Assembly (NCBI GenBank): GCA_024691625.1
Contig: JAILNL010000057.1
Location: 1 to 19,817, forward strand
DNA from: Schwartzia sp. (in: firmicutes)
Lineage (GTDB): Bacteria; Bacillota; Negativicutes; Selenomonadales; Selenomonadaceae
Length of the DNA stretch: 19,817 nucleotides
Reading direction: 5' to 3'
The stretch's first letter is position 1; every line of letters starts with the position of its first letter. This document shows, one piece after another, positions 1 to 5,188 of the stretch. Below the pieces are notes generated by a model. It did no database searches. It saw only the letters and a program-made list of their open reading frames with translations, and was not told the DNA's origin. Position numbers and translations under genes: made by a program.

Positions 1-1
1 T

Positions 2-202
2 GGAAATGCTTATGATACTAACGACAAGTATGAAGCGGGTCAGGTGTACGGCACAGTATACCGGGTGCTCCTCGGCGGTCATTGGAATAATGCTGCGGTT
101 TGCGGTTCGCGTGGCTCGGCTTGGAATGACGGGGCGCTGAATTTGAGTGCGGCTTGCGGTGCTCGGGGCGCGTCCGAGCCGTTCCGAAAACGTGTGAACT
201 AA
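2..202 (+). CDS. C-terminal end of DGR variable (target) protein, 5' part outside window
   Basis: This is the last 66 codons of a gene that enters from the left edge in the frame starting at base 2 and stops at TAA 200-202. The residues read as the end of a C-type-lectin/formylglycine-generating-enzyme-like fold, the usual scaffold of DGR target proteins. A short upstream stretch ends in RVLLGG and is followed by WNN, GSRGSAWND, LNLSA and GARGAS. The repeat 64-177 that encodes this end matches the template repeat at 361-474 except almost only where the template has A, which identifies the gene as the DGR target. After GARGAS only about nine residues remain. In a prophage next to lysis genes, a receptor-binding tail tip is the likely role, but the N-terminal domains are not visible. 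The fold assignment rests on this pattern and not on a full domain. Confidence 0.85.
   Translation, partial: GNAYDTNDKYEAGQVYGTVYRVLLGGHWNNAAVCGSRGSAWNDGALNLSAACGARGASEPFRKRVN
64..177 (+). repeat. DGR variable repeat (VR)
   Basis: This 114-nt stretch aligns without gaps to 361-474. There are 14 differences, and 13 fall where the template has adenine (9 A-to-G, 4 A-to-C, no A-to-T). The single exception is template C371 versus G74, close to the 5' boundary. Twelve of the template's 25 adenines are unchanged. Sequence identity ends sharply after 177. The A-poor 3' end (about 158-177) is where an initiation-of-mutagenic-homology element would sit. The pattern is the diagnostic footprint of adenine-specific mutagenic retrohoming. 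Confidence 0.93.
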
Positions 203-360
203 AATCGCTCCGCATTCCGCGGAACATGGCACAGGGCCCGCAGAGCGGGGCACTAAAACGAATGCGTAGCACGACCGCCCCGAAGGGGCGCGAAAACGGA
301 GGGATAAAAATGATAAGAGAGCGTCCGCCTTAAGGAAGTCTCTTCGGCTTGTATGTCAAA
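203..360 (+). other. Spacer between target gene and template repeat, with hairpins
   Basis: No substantial gene is visible, and no avd-like accessory gene fits here. The stretch holds a 10-bp palindrome, TTCCGCGGAA (215-224), and a GC-rich hairpin with stem CGCCCC/GGGGCG and loop GAA (276-290). It has no T-run, so it is not a clear terminator. It also holds a short ORF at 310-333 and a possible AAGAGA/TCTCTT pairing across that ORF. In some DGRs a hairpin or cruciform downstream of VR assists retrohoming. This one lies about 100 bp past VR, so that role is only a guess. Confidence 0.5.
310..333 (+). CDS. Possible 7-residue leader ORF just before the template repeat
   Basis: ATG at 310 follows a clear Shine-Dalgarno-like GGAGGG (298-303) at 6-nt spacing and encodes MIRERPP before TAA (331-333). 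It ends 27 nt before the template repeat. The good ribosome-binding site is the only support. It could be chance, a leader peptide, or a way to load ribosomes near the template RNA. No known family can be assigned at this length. Confidence 0.25.
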   Translation: MIRERPP

Positions 361-474
361 GGTGATCCTCCGCAGTAATTGGAATAATGCTGCGGTTTGC
401 AGTTCGCGTGGCTCGAATTGGAATAACAGGGCGCTGAATTTGAATGCGAATTACGGTGCTCGGGGCACGTCCGA
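361..474 (+). repeat. DGR template repeat (TR), probably part of a template RNA
   Basis: This is the non-mutated master copy of VR. It lies between the target gene and the RT gene, the usual VR-TR-RT order. It carries 25 adenines, many in AAT or AAC codons, the codon type that gives wide amino acid variation when A is randomised. Its 3' end (TGCTCGGGGC then CGTCCGA) is nearly A-free and shared with VR. The TR and the following sequence up to the RT start (475-625) would be transcribed as the RNA template for the RT. The reading frame through TR stays open from 353 to 595, as expected of a copy of coding sequence. I do not call that ORF a gene. Confidence 0.92.
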
Positions 475-602
475 TACGGCGGGATATCATTTGTACGAAC
501 TACCTGAAAAACGTCCAGAGTTGAAACCCGCACGGCTGGACATACAGGCCGTCCCGACAAGGGAAAATACACAACAGGGTAGCTCCTTGAAATAGTAGGG
601 CA

Positions 603-620
603 TCCGAACCTTCGGAGGAG
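603..620 (+). promoter_or_regulatory. Hairpin overlapping the RT ribosome-binding site
   Basis: TCCGA (603-607) can pair with TCGGA (612-616) around a 4-nt loop. The RT Shine-Dalgarno GGAGGAG (614-620) shares its first bases with the 3' arm. The start codon is at 626. The stem is only 5-6 bp, so a role in limiting RT translation is possible but weak. Confidence 0.35.
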
Positions 621-625
621 ATTTA

Positions 626-1642
626 ATGAAAAGACACGGGAACCTGTTTGAGAAAATAGTTGCCGTAGAAAACATAGAGCTCGCTTTTGAAAAGGCGAGA
701 CAGGGAAAGAATTGGCAGGATACTGTAAAAGAGGTTGAACGGAATAGGGAGAAAAAGCTGGAAGCGCTTCGGCAGCGGCTTATAAGCGGGAGCTTCAGGA
801 CATCTGATTACAAGGTCAAAATAATTCACGAGCCGAAAGAGCGGCAGATTTTTATCCTGCCGTTTTACCCGGACAGAATTGTGCAGCATGCTATCATGAA
901 TGTCGTTGCGCCGCTATGGGAGTCCATGTTTATTTATGACTCCTACGCCTGCAGGAAGGGCAAGGGACAGCACGCGGGAAGCAAACGGTGTATGCAGTTT
1001 GTACGCCGTAATGCCTGGGTGTGCCAGTTCGATATTTCAAAGTTTTATCCGTCTATTCCGCACGACAAGCTCATGGACGTTATCCGGAGAAAAATCAAAG
1101 ACGAGAAAGTAATCGCGTTACTCAGCAATATCGTTACCAGTATCGGCAGCGAACGGAACGTTCCCATAGGAAACTATACGTCGCAGTGGTTCGGCAATTT
1201 ATACCTTAACGAGCTCGACCAGCTCGTAAAGCATAAGTACCATGTGAGGGATTATCTCAGATACTGTGATGATTTTCTGATTTTCGGAAACGATAAGGAA
1301 GAGCTAAAGCGCATAGCCAATGAAGTGGAAAGCTTTGTAGGCGGTGTGCTGCAGCTGAGATTATCCAAGAAAGAGTTGTACCCGACAAGCCACGGAGTAG
1401 ACTTTCTCGGGTACCGGCACTTTCCGTCCGGAAAAATTCTCGTGCGCAAAAGCACGGCCAAAAGAATTAAAAAGCGATTGAAAGCTGTTCCCTGGGAAAT
1501 CAAGCACGGGAAAATTAACAAGGAACAAGCGATAGGGAAAATCGCCAGCGCGCATGGTTGGCTTAAACACGCAAACGCTCACCATCTGCGCCTGGCGATT
1601 AAGTTTGATGATTTGAAAAACGAAGTGGAGGCGATGCCTTGA
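626..1642 (+). CDS. Diversity-generating retroelement reverse transcriptase
   Basis: This 338-residue protein is the DGR enzyme that copies the TR RNA into adenine-mutagenised cDNA, which then replaces VR. Visible RT motifs, in order, are the first catalytic Asp in FDISKFYPSI (D136), IGNYTSQ (181-187) and the YCDD catalytic box (213-216). The SQ form of the IGxxxSQ motif, in place of the QG common in group II intron RTs, is the DGR hallmark. Length fits stand-alone DGR RTs, with no maturase or endonuclease domain. Residues 1-70 are a basic, helical N-terminus, and 265-338 form a basic thumb-like C-terminus. The start ATG has a strong GGAGGAG six bases upstream. The neighbouring TR and VR confirm the class. 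The gene looks intact, and the many A-specific VR changes suggest the element has been active. Confidence 0.95.
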   Translation: MKRHGNLFEKIVAVENIELAFEKARQGKNWQDTVKEVERNREKKLEALRQRLISGSFRTSDYKVKIIHEPKERQIFILPFYPDRIVQHAIMNVVAPLWESMFIYDSYACRKGKGQHAGSKRCMQFVRRNAWVCQFDISKFYPSIPHDKLMDVIRRKIKDEKVIALLSNIVTSIGSERNVPIGNYTSQWFGNLYLNELDQLVKHKYHVRDYLRYCDDFLIFGNDKEELKRIANEVESFVGGVLQLRLSKKELYPTSHGVDFLGYRHFPSGKILVRKSTAKRIKKRLKAVPWEIKHGKINKEQAIGKIASAHGWLKHANAHHLRLAIKFDDLKNEVEAMP

Positions 1643-1926
1643 AACGGTTCTCTGATTTACCCCAGGCGAAGCGTGAAGTGTGGGCTGAAAAAGTAAAAAT
1701 CAGTGAAGTTATAGGCAAAGAAATAATCATTACCGGATTTACGATTATCCAATCCAAATACGGTCAAAATGAAGAAGCAATGCGCATAGAGTTTGAGCTG
1801 GACGGTTCAAAGCATATCTGCTATACGAGCTCCGCGCTGCTGCGTAAGCAGCTCGAAGCTACGGCCGATGAGTTGCCGTTTGCCGCCACAATAGCAGAAA
1901 AGAATCACTGGCTTACGTTAACATGA
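1639..1926 (+). CDS. Small possible OB-fold phage protein coupled to the RT
   Basis: This is a 95-residue protein. The likely start is TTG at 1639, which overlaps the RT stop codon (TTGA), with GGAGG at 1627-1631 eight bases upstream. This arrangement implies translational coupling to the RT. After a polar N-terminus, residues 20-95 read like alternating strands: VKISEVIGKEIIITGF, MRIEFELDGSKH, an ICYTSSALLRKQLE helix, and an ending in HWLTLT. The pattern resembles small phage OB-fold, single-stranded-nucleic-acid-binding-like proteins. That resemblance is by eye and untested. If it binds cDNA or template RNA it could be a DGR accessory in place of the usual Avd, which is not seen here. It could equally be a phage gene unrelated to the DGR. 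Confidence 0.75.
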   Translation: MKRFSDLPQAKREVWAEKVKISEVIGKEIIITGFTIIQSKYGQNEEAMRIEFELDGSKHICYTSSALLRKQLEATADELPFAATIAEKNHWLTLT

Positions 1927-1939
1927 AAGGAGCAGGCAC

Positions 1940-2260
1940 ATGAAAGGTTTTCCAAAGCACCTTAACAGCAAGTTTGATTACGAATATATCAAAGACCATT
2001 TTCCGGCTGCAAAATGGAAACCGTACTGGCAGCGTCTTTTAGATGAACGCTTCCGCTGGATGGACGACCATGAGATTGAAAGTCCTGAGGCCGGCATAGT
2101 CGATGAGACGCACCGTATCGAAACCCGGACGTCAACAGACCAGGAAACGGGCGAAGAGACGACGGTCTATATCCAGCAGGAATACAAGAAAAACCCGGGA
2201 AGCGACTTCTGGAGAATGGGCTTTACGGTCGAAGAGGTTGAAGCGGCTTTGGCTGCATAA
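1940..2260 (+). CDS. Uncharacterised phage protein
   Basis: This protein of 106 residues starts at ATG 1940 after AAAGGAG, 13 nt after the previous gene, so the two are probably co-transcribed with the RT. It is acidic and rich in aromatic residues (KWKPYWQRLLDERFRW near residues 25-40), with a polar Thr/Glu-rich middle (ETRTSTDQETGEETT, about 61-75). The C-terminus FWRMGFTVEEVEAALAA is predicted helical. It has no membrane segment, signal or recognised catalytic motif. Its position between the RT and a terminator makes it the last gene of the DGR transcript. I do not recognise the family. Confidence 0.75.
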   Translation: MKGFPKHLNSKFDYEYIKDHFPAAKWKPYWQRLLDERFRWMDDHEIESPEAGIVDETHRIETRTSTDQETGEETTVYIQQEYKKNPGSDFWRMGFTVEEVEAALAA

Positions 2261-2275
2261 CAGTATAGAAGTAGG

Positions 2276-2312
2276 AAAGCACTTTGCAGAATATCTGCAG
2301 AGTGCTTTTTCT
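2276..2312 (+). terminator. Rho-independent terminator after the DGR operon
   Basis: AAAGCACT and an inner TGCAGA pair with TCTGCA and AGTGCTTT around a short ATA loop, with one internal mismatch. The stem runs into a T-rich tail, TTTTTCT. It lies 16 bases past the stop at 2260 and separates the DGR/RT genes from the lysis block. Confidence 0.85.
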
Positions 2313-2352
2313 ATGGGGAAAATAGTATTGCAGCGAAGCGGAGGGATATAGA

Positions 2353-2643
2353 GTGGAGGAGTCCGTAATTAAGCAGCTTACAACCATACTGGAGCGTATG
2401 GCTCGCGTTGAAGCAAAACTTGATTTAGCTCTTACGACGGCGGACGCGTCACGGAAAGCCATAGGAGAGCTGGGGGAAAGACTGGTCAAAGCCGAGGCTG
2501 CAGCAAAGGCAGCTCATAAAAGGATAGACCATACAGACCAGCAGCGCGCCGAAGATCGCGAGACAACACGATGGGCGATAGGAATAGGAGTTGCTGCGGC
2601 CGGAGTACTGTCAAGCATAATCGCGCTGTTTTTGGGGCGGTGA
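2353..2643 (+). CDS. Coiled-coil protein with C-terminal membrane anchor (XhlA/holin-associated type)
   Basis: This is a 96-residue protein with a GTG start at 2353, preceded by GGAGGG at good spacing. Residues 1-70 are charged and heptad-like (EESVIKQLTTILERMARVEAKL, then Ala/Lys/Glu-rich helix), so a coiled coil is likely. Residues about 75-95 form one hydrophobic helix (WAIGIGVAAAGVLSSIIALFL) ending in GR. A long polar helix followed by a single C-terminal membrane segment is the layout of XhlA-type phage proteins that sit beside holins in Gram-positive prophages. The next two genes look like a holin and an endolysin, which supports a lysis role. The family call is from architecture, not from a signature motif. 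Confidence 0.8.
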   Translation: MEESVIKQLTTILERMARVEAKLDLALTTADASRKAIGELGERLVKAEAAAKAAHKRIDHTDQQRAEDRETTRWAIGIGVAAAGVLSSIIALFLGR

Positions 2644-2649
2644 TTAGTA

Positions 2650-3015
2650 ATGAAGTTTGTTGACCGCTGGCTCTCCAAAGCGAAAAACTATATTGCCGGT
2701 ATGGACTTTTCGCAGGGAGCCATGCGGTACATCTTATTATATGCAGCACTTTTAATGCTCTGCTGCCTTCTCTATCTTTTGGCCTGGTTATGCCGCTGGT
2801 ACGTAGAAGGAAAGCCGGACTTAAAAGAGCTGCTTAATTTTTTGCATGAAATAGCCGGCAGCTCATGGATTGCGGTTATAGGCTTTGTCGCGAAGGCTCT
2901 CGTTGACAAAGACCATAACGGCATTCCGGATGATTTTGAAAGAGAGGATGATAAGCATGACGAACCGAGAGCTCGCGAAAGAGATTGCGAAGGGCCTCGT
3001 AGAGACTGGCGTTGA
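2650..3015 (+). CDS. Probable phage holin-like membrane protein with an EF-hand-like motif
   Basis: This protein has 121 residues, with ATG at 2650, six bases after the previous stop. There is a hydrophobic segment at about residues 27-50 (ILLYAALLMLCCLLYLLAWL) and a second, weaker one at about 70-86 (SSWIAVIGFVAKALV). Between them is a short, partly charged loop. After the second helix comes DKDHNGIPDDFE, which has the DxDxNGxxDxxE spacing of calcium-binding loops. The tail is very polar and overlaps the start of the next gene by 59 bases in another frame. Small size, two helices and position immediately before a probable endolysin suggest a holin. This is inference from context. Confidence 0.75.
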   Translation: MKFVDRWLSKAKNYIAGMDFSQGAMRYILLYAALLMLCCLLYLLAWLCRWYVEGKPDLKELLNFLHEIAGSSWIAVIGFVAKALVDKDHNGIPDDFEREDDKHDEPRARERDCEGPRRDWR

Positions 3016-3556
3016 AGGAGCGTATGACGCGGTATCGTGCTCGACAGCAGGAGACTATCCGAGCCTGGGCTGTTCTCAATGGGAGGGCGGCAGGGCCGAC
3101 ATACTTCTTTCATATATAGACGGAGGCGATAAGTTTGCCGGGCGCACGTTCAGCGACATAGAAGCCGCGGGAGAGCTTGAGGAGCTGGCGGAGCTTCTCG
3201 GCTCGGAACAAGGCATAGAGGCCCAGCTCATGATACTTGCCAATGATACCCTTGACTATGTGGACGCCTGCCTTGACGCAGGCCTTACCGACAGCAGGGC
3301 AATAATCTATGCCGGCATGTGGGGCCCGACCTCGACGCACTGCGTTTACTCCTTCATTAAAATGAGGATTGCCGCGGGGCATGACATGAACGACCTTGAT
3401 ACATGCGCCGACGAGTTCCACGACCTCTATTATTCCTGGGCTGACTGTGACGAGTACAAGCACGGATACCAGAACAGAAGCAACCGCCAGTATGAGTACG
3501 TAAGAACGCTCGACCTTTCGGAGTATGGCGTTCCAGGTTACGACGAGGGGGAGTGA
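2957..3556 (+). CDS. Probable phage endolysin (lysozyme-like family, by context)
   Basis: The protein is 199 residues from ATG 2957. I chose this start because AGAGG lies nine bases upstream and the MTNRELAKEIAKGLVETG opening is typical. An open frame extends upstream to 2885 but lies inside the previous gene. Visible sequence includes SCSTAGDYPSLGCSQWEGGRAD (residues 27-48, shown here only to name the conserved centre), with W42-E43 as a candidate catalytic glutamate. After it come FAGRTFSDIEA, a Leu/Glu-rich helix, YAGMWGPTSTHCVYSF, and the closing YGVPGYDEGE. I recall this pattern from Firmicute prophage proteins near holins, but I cannot name a validated enzyme activity. There is no signal peptide, so export would need the holin. 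Muramidase-type peptidoglycan cleavage is inferred. Confidence 0.75.
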   Translation: MTNRELAKEIAKGLVETGVEGAYDAVSCSTAGDYPSLGCSQWEGGRADILLSYIDGGDKFAGRTFSDIEAAGELEELAELLGSEQGIEAQLMILANDTLDYVDACLDAGLTDSRAIIYAGMWGPTSTHCVYSFIKMRIAAGHDMNDLDTCADEFHDLYYSWADCDEYKHGYQNRSNRQYEYVRTLDLSEYGVPGYDEGE

Positions 3557-3558
3557 TT

Positions 3559-3948
3559 ATGAATGGTAAGAAAATGTATATTGCTATCGCTCTTATCGTT
3601 ATCGCTATTGGCCTTGCCGCCCTTTACGAATATATCTTTGGCGGCACCGATGGAAGAAAAGACAGAAACAGTCCCGAAAGCCGTATTGATGAAAGTGTTG
3701 GAAGATTGGGAAACCAGCAACAGCGAGCTTCAGAAGCTATACGAAGAGCAGAGCAGGGACTTGACGACGGCCTCGGAAGAATTGACGACTTTGAAGTCTA
3801 TAATAGACAAGCAGAAAGAACAGTTAGCTCTCTTGAGGAACGACTTAAACTCTGCCAAGAGCGAAACGCAGAGTGCCAGAGAATCACTCGCCGCAGCGAA
3901 TCTCGAATTGCAGAATATCGTAAGCTCTGTGAAAGACCTGGAGAATAA
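3559..3948 (+). CDS. Membrane-anchored coiled-coil protein, candidate inner-membrane spanin (overlapping gene A)
   Basis: ATG 3559 has GAGGGGGAG ending five bases upstream. A GTG at 3553 overlapping the endolysin stop is an alternative. The product is 129 residues. Residues about 6-27 form one hydrophobic segment (MYIAIALIVIAIGLAALYEYI). The rest is highly charged and helical (EAIRRAEQGLDDGL, ERTVSSLEERLKLCQERNAEC), with two Cys spaced by seven. A type II membrane anchor plus a periplasmic coiled coil is the layout of Rz-type i-spanins. The whole coding length overlaps the next gene, which starts 4 bases later in another frame. An open frame of 131 codons with a credible anchor in an overlap is hard to dismiss, but one of the two could be a by-product of the other's codon bias. 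Confidence 0.6.
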   Translation: MNGKKMYIAIALIVIAIGLAALYEYIFGGTDGRKDRNSPESRIDESVGRLGNQQQRASEAIRRAEQGLDDGLGRIDDFEVYNRQAERTVSSLEERLKLCQERNAECQRITRRSESRIAEYRKLCERPGE

Positions 3949-4027
3949 AAAGACACGTATCGAACGGCAGCGTAATTTCTGGCAGTTGATAGCAGCGTCC
4001 CTGGGGGTAGCGCTCATCTGCAAATAG
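3563..4027 (+). CDS. Secreted coiled-coil protein with C-terminal hydrophobic helix, candidate spanin partner (overlapping gene B)
   Basis: This protein has 154 residues, with ATG 3563 inside ATGAATGG, sharing the ribosome-binding site of gene A. Residues 1-28 look like a signal peptide: MVRKC, then CILLSLLSLSLLALPPF, with a small-residue site around LAA-P. Residues about 45-135 are strongly heptad-like (SELQKLYEEQSRDL, TLKSIIDKQKEQLALL, SESLAAANLELQ-type repeats). Residues 138-153 (FWQLIAASLGVALICK) are a short hydrophobic C-terminus. There is no LxxC lipobox, so it is not a classical Rz1 lipoprotein. Coiled coil plus export signal, placed right after the endolysin and fully overlapping gene A, suggests disruption of the outer membrane in a diderm host. 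Function is inferred. Confidence 0.65.
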   Translation: MVRKCILLSLLSLSLLALPPFTNISLAAPMEEKTETVPKAVLMKVLEDWETSNSELQKLYEEQSRDLTTASEELTTLKSIIDKQKEQLALLRNDLNSAKSETQSARESLAAANLELQNIVSSVKDLENKKTRIERQRNFWQLIAASLGVALICK

Positions 4028-4037
4028 GGGGCCCGAT

Positions 4038-4334
4038 ATGAAAAAAGCTAATGCGTCTTTTCTTAAGAAAGAGCTCGCCAGGTGCATTAAGAACATCAGG
4101 ACTAATTGGCGCGGCCATATCAAGCTCAAGTACCTTGTCGAGCTTTACGCCTACGCACCCGTTCAGGAATGGCACCCGGTGCAGCCAACAGGGAACGAGG
4201 TAATGCATGCAGTCCGGGAGGGCAGGCCTGATTTGAGTATGTGGTGGAACGCAGAGAAAAGGCAGATAGAGACAAATAAGATGGGCATTATACTGTGGTG
4301 GAATTACTGCCACGATCACGACATACCTTCCTGA
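4038..4334 (+). CDS. Uncharacterised phage protein
   Basis: The product is 98 residues, with ATG 4038 after a G-rich site (GGGGGCCC). It is basic at the N-terminus (MKKANASFLKKELARCIKNIR) and has an aromatic C-terminal half with a repeated tryptophan pattern (LSMWWNAEKRQ, GIILWWNYCHDHD). It has no membrane segment. The stop is 15 bases before the next start, so the two are probably one transcript. No family is recognised. The WW motifs and His/Cys-containing end could hint at metal or nucleic acid binding, but that is speculative. Confidence 0.7.
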   Translation: MKKANASFLKKELARCIKNIRTNWRGHIKLKYLVELYAYAPVQEWHPVQPTGNEVMHAVREGRPDLSMWWNAEKRQIETNKMGIILWWNYCHDHDIPS

Positions 4335-4348
4335 AGGGGGATGATAAT

Positions 4349-4948
4349 ATGCGTTATACGTTAAGGCTCATAGCCTCATTGTTTTTTACCGTACTTTGCT
4401 ACCTTACTAATCCGATAGTCGTGCTGCTTTTCTGCGACGAAGAGGGAGAGCTCGACGGCTTCTGGCATTACTGGCAGACGTGGGATAACAGCTGCAATCC
4501 GTCCGACCTCGTCAAAATACTTCCGTCCTGGCTGACGGACTGGTATAATTCTCACTACGAAGAGGTATACGCCAGTGTAGGAGAGCTGGCAGATATGGGC
4601 CGCGGCCGATGGTATACCGAGCTGCATGATCCGGACTTTACTATAATAGAAAGAATCAAGCGTTATATCTGCCGTTGCTATTGGCTCTATCGGAACAGCG
4701 CTTATGGTTTCTGCTTTTATCTCCTGGGCGCAGACTATGACCCGGCGCATGAGTATGTCGTATTCGAGAGCGACGACGAACGCTGGGCGCAGGACCTTGA
4801 TGACGGTTCTATATGGACGTATTCGAACTCGAAGCATATATTCTGGAAGCTGTACTGGAACATTTACATAGGGTACAAGCTGACCATCGGAGCAGACCGG
4901 AAGACTCACTGCATGATAGCTAACAGGATAGCTTTTAAGATAAAATGA
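4349..4948 (+). CDS. Phage membrane-associated protein, resembles the DUF7338 type
   Basis: The product is 199 residues. I set the start at ATG 4349, with AAGGGGG eight bases upstream. An open frame to 4295 exists but overlaps the previous gene. Residues 8-30 are hydrophobic (IASLFFTVLCYLTNPIVVLL), followed at once by FCDEEGEL and WQTWDN. The middle contains FTIIERIKRYICRCYWLYRNSAYGFCFYLLG. The TNPIVVLF-C-D-E and WLYRNxAYGF elements recall an uncharacterised phage family (DUF7338) with one N-terminal membrane segment and a conserved Trp-rich body. It is the last phage gene before the attachment site. Function is unknown. Confidence 0.75.
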   Translation: MRYTLRLIASLFFTVLCYLTNPIVVLLFCDEEGELDGFWHYWQTWDNSCNPSDLVKILPSWLTDWYNSHYEEVYASVGELADMGRGRWYTELHDPDFTIIERIKRYICRCYWLYRNSAYGFCFYLLGADYDPAHEYVVFESDDERWAQDLDDGSIWTYSNSKHIFWKLYWNIYIGYKLTIGADRKTHCMIANRIAFKIK

Positions 4949-5023
4949 TGGGCGCAATTTGGGCGCAGTTTTTGAATTTTGGGCGCAAAAAACCGCAGAA
5001 CTACGTTTGAAAAAATTGCGCCC
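4949..5023 (+). repeat. TGGGCGCA repeats near the attachment site, possible integrase arm sites
   Basis: TGGGCGCA occurs at 4949-4956, 4960-4967 and 4980-4987. An inverted copy, TGCGCCC, is at 5017-5023. The third copy and the inverted one form a loose palindrome with A/T-rich flanks. The tRNA fragment that marks the junction starts 67 bases farther on. Tyrosine integrases use short repeated arm-type sites at such distances. No T-run follows, so a plain terminator is less likely. Confidence 0.5.
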
Positions 5024-5089
5024 GAAAAGCAAAGAAAAGTAAGCGCAACCTGTGAAAAATCAAGGACTATGATATATTTTCTCTCATAA

Positions 5090-5134
5090 CTCCTAAGCAG
5101 AGGGTCGACGGTTCGACTCCGCCCAATCGCACCA
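5090..5134 (+). other. Prophage right attachment site: 3' fragment of tRNA-Arg(CCT)
   Basis: The 45 bases correspond exactly to tRNA positions 32-76. They give anticodon loop CTCCTAA (anticodon CCT at 5092-5094), variable loop GGGTC, T-arm GACGG-TTCGACT-CCGCC (one A-C mismatch), acceptor strand CAATCGC, discriminator A and CCA (ending 5134). Upstream bases (TCATA) cannot form the 5' anticodon stem, and no D-arm is present, so the gene is cut here. This is the duplicated core left by tyrosine-integrase insertion into a tRNA. The complete tRNA should lie at the prophage's left end, outside the window. Confidence 0.85.
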
Positions 5135-5142
5135 AAAATAAC

Positions 5143-5185
5143 AATCCCCGAGTGCCTTAGAGATAAAGCACTCGGGGATTTTGTT
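5143..5185 (+). terminator. Terminator after the tRNA fragment, probably bidirectional
   Basis: A 13-bp perfect stem (5143-5155 with 5168-5180) has a 12-base loop and a TTTTGTT tail on the plus strand. It is probably the original tRNA terminator of the host. It also lies just 3 bases past the stop of the minus-strand cbiK, whose side has ATTGTTATTTTT after the stem, so it may end both. Confidence 0.85.
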
Positions 5186-5188
5186 CTG

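Noticed and set aside
353..595. An 80-codon open frame running through the template repeat
   Set aside because: TR is a copy of coding sequence, so an open frame is expected. There is no good ribosome-binding site at 353, and DGR templates act as RNA.
4376..5032. A 218-codon minus-strand frame opposite the last phage gene
   Set aside because: It has no ribosome-binding site or domain. The plus-strand frame has a strong ribosome-binding site and a recognisable layout.
5090..5134. A complete functional tRNA gene
   Set aside because: The acceptor 5' strand, D-arm and 5' anticodon stem are missing upstream, so only an attachment-site remnant is present.
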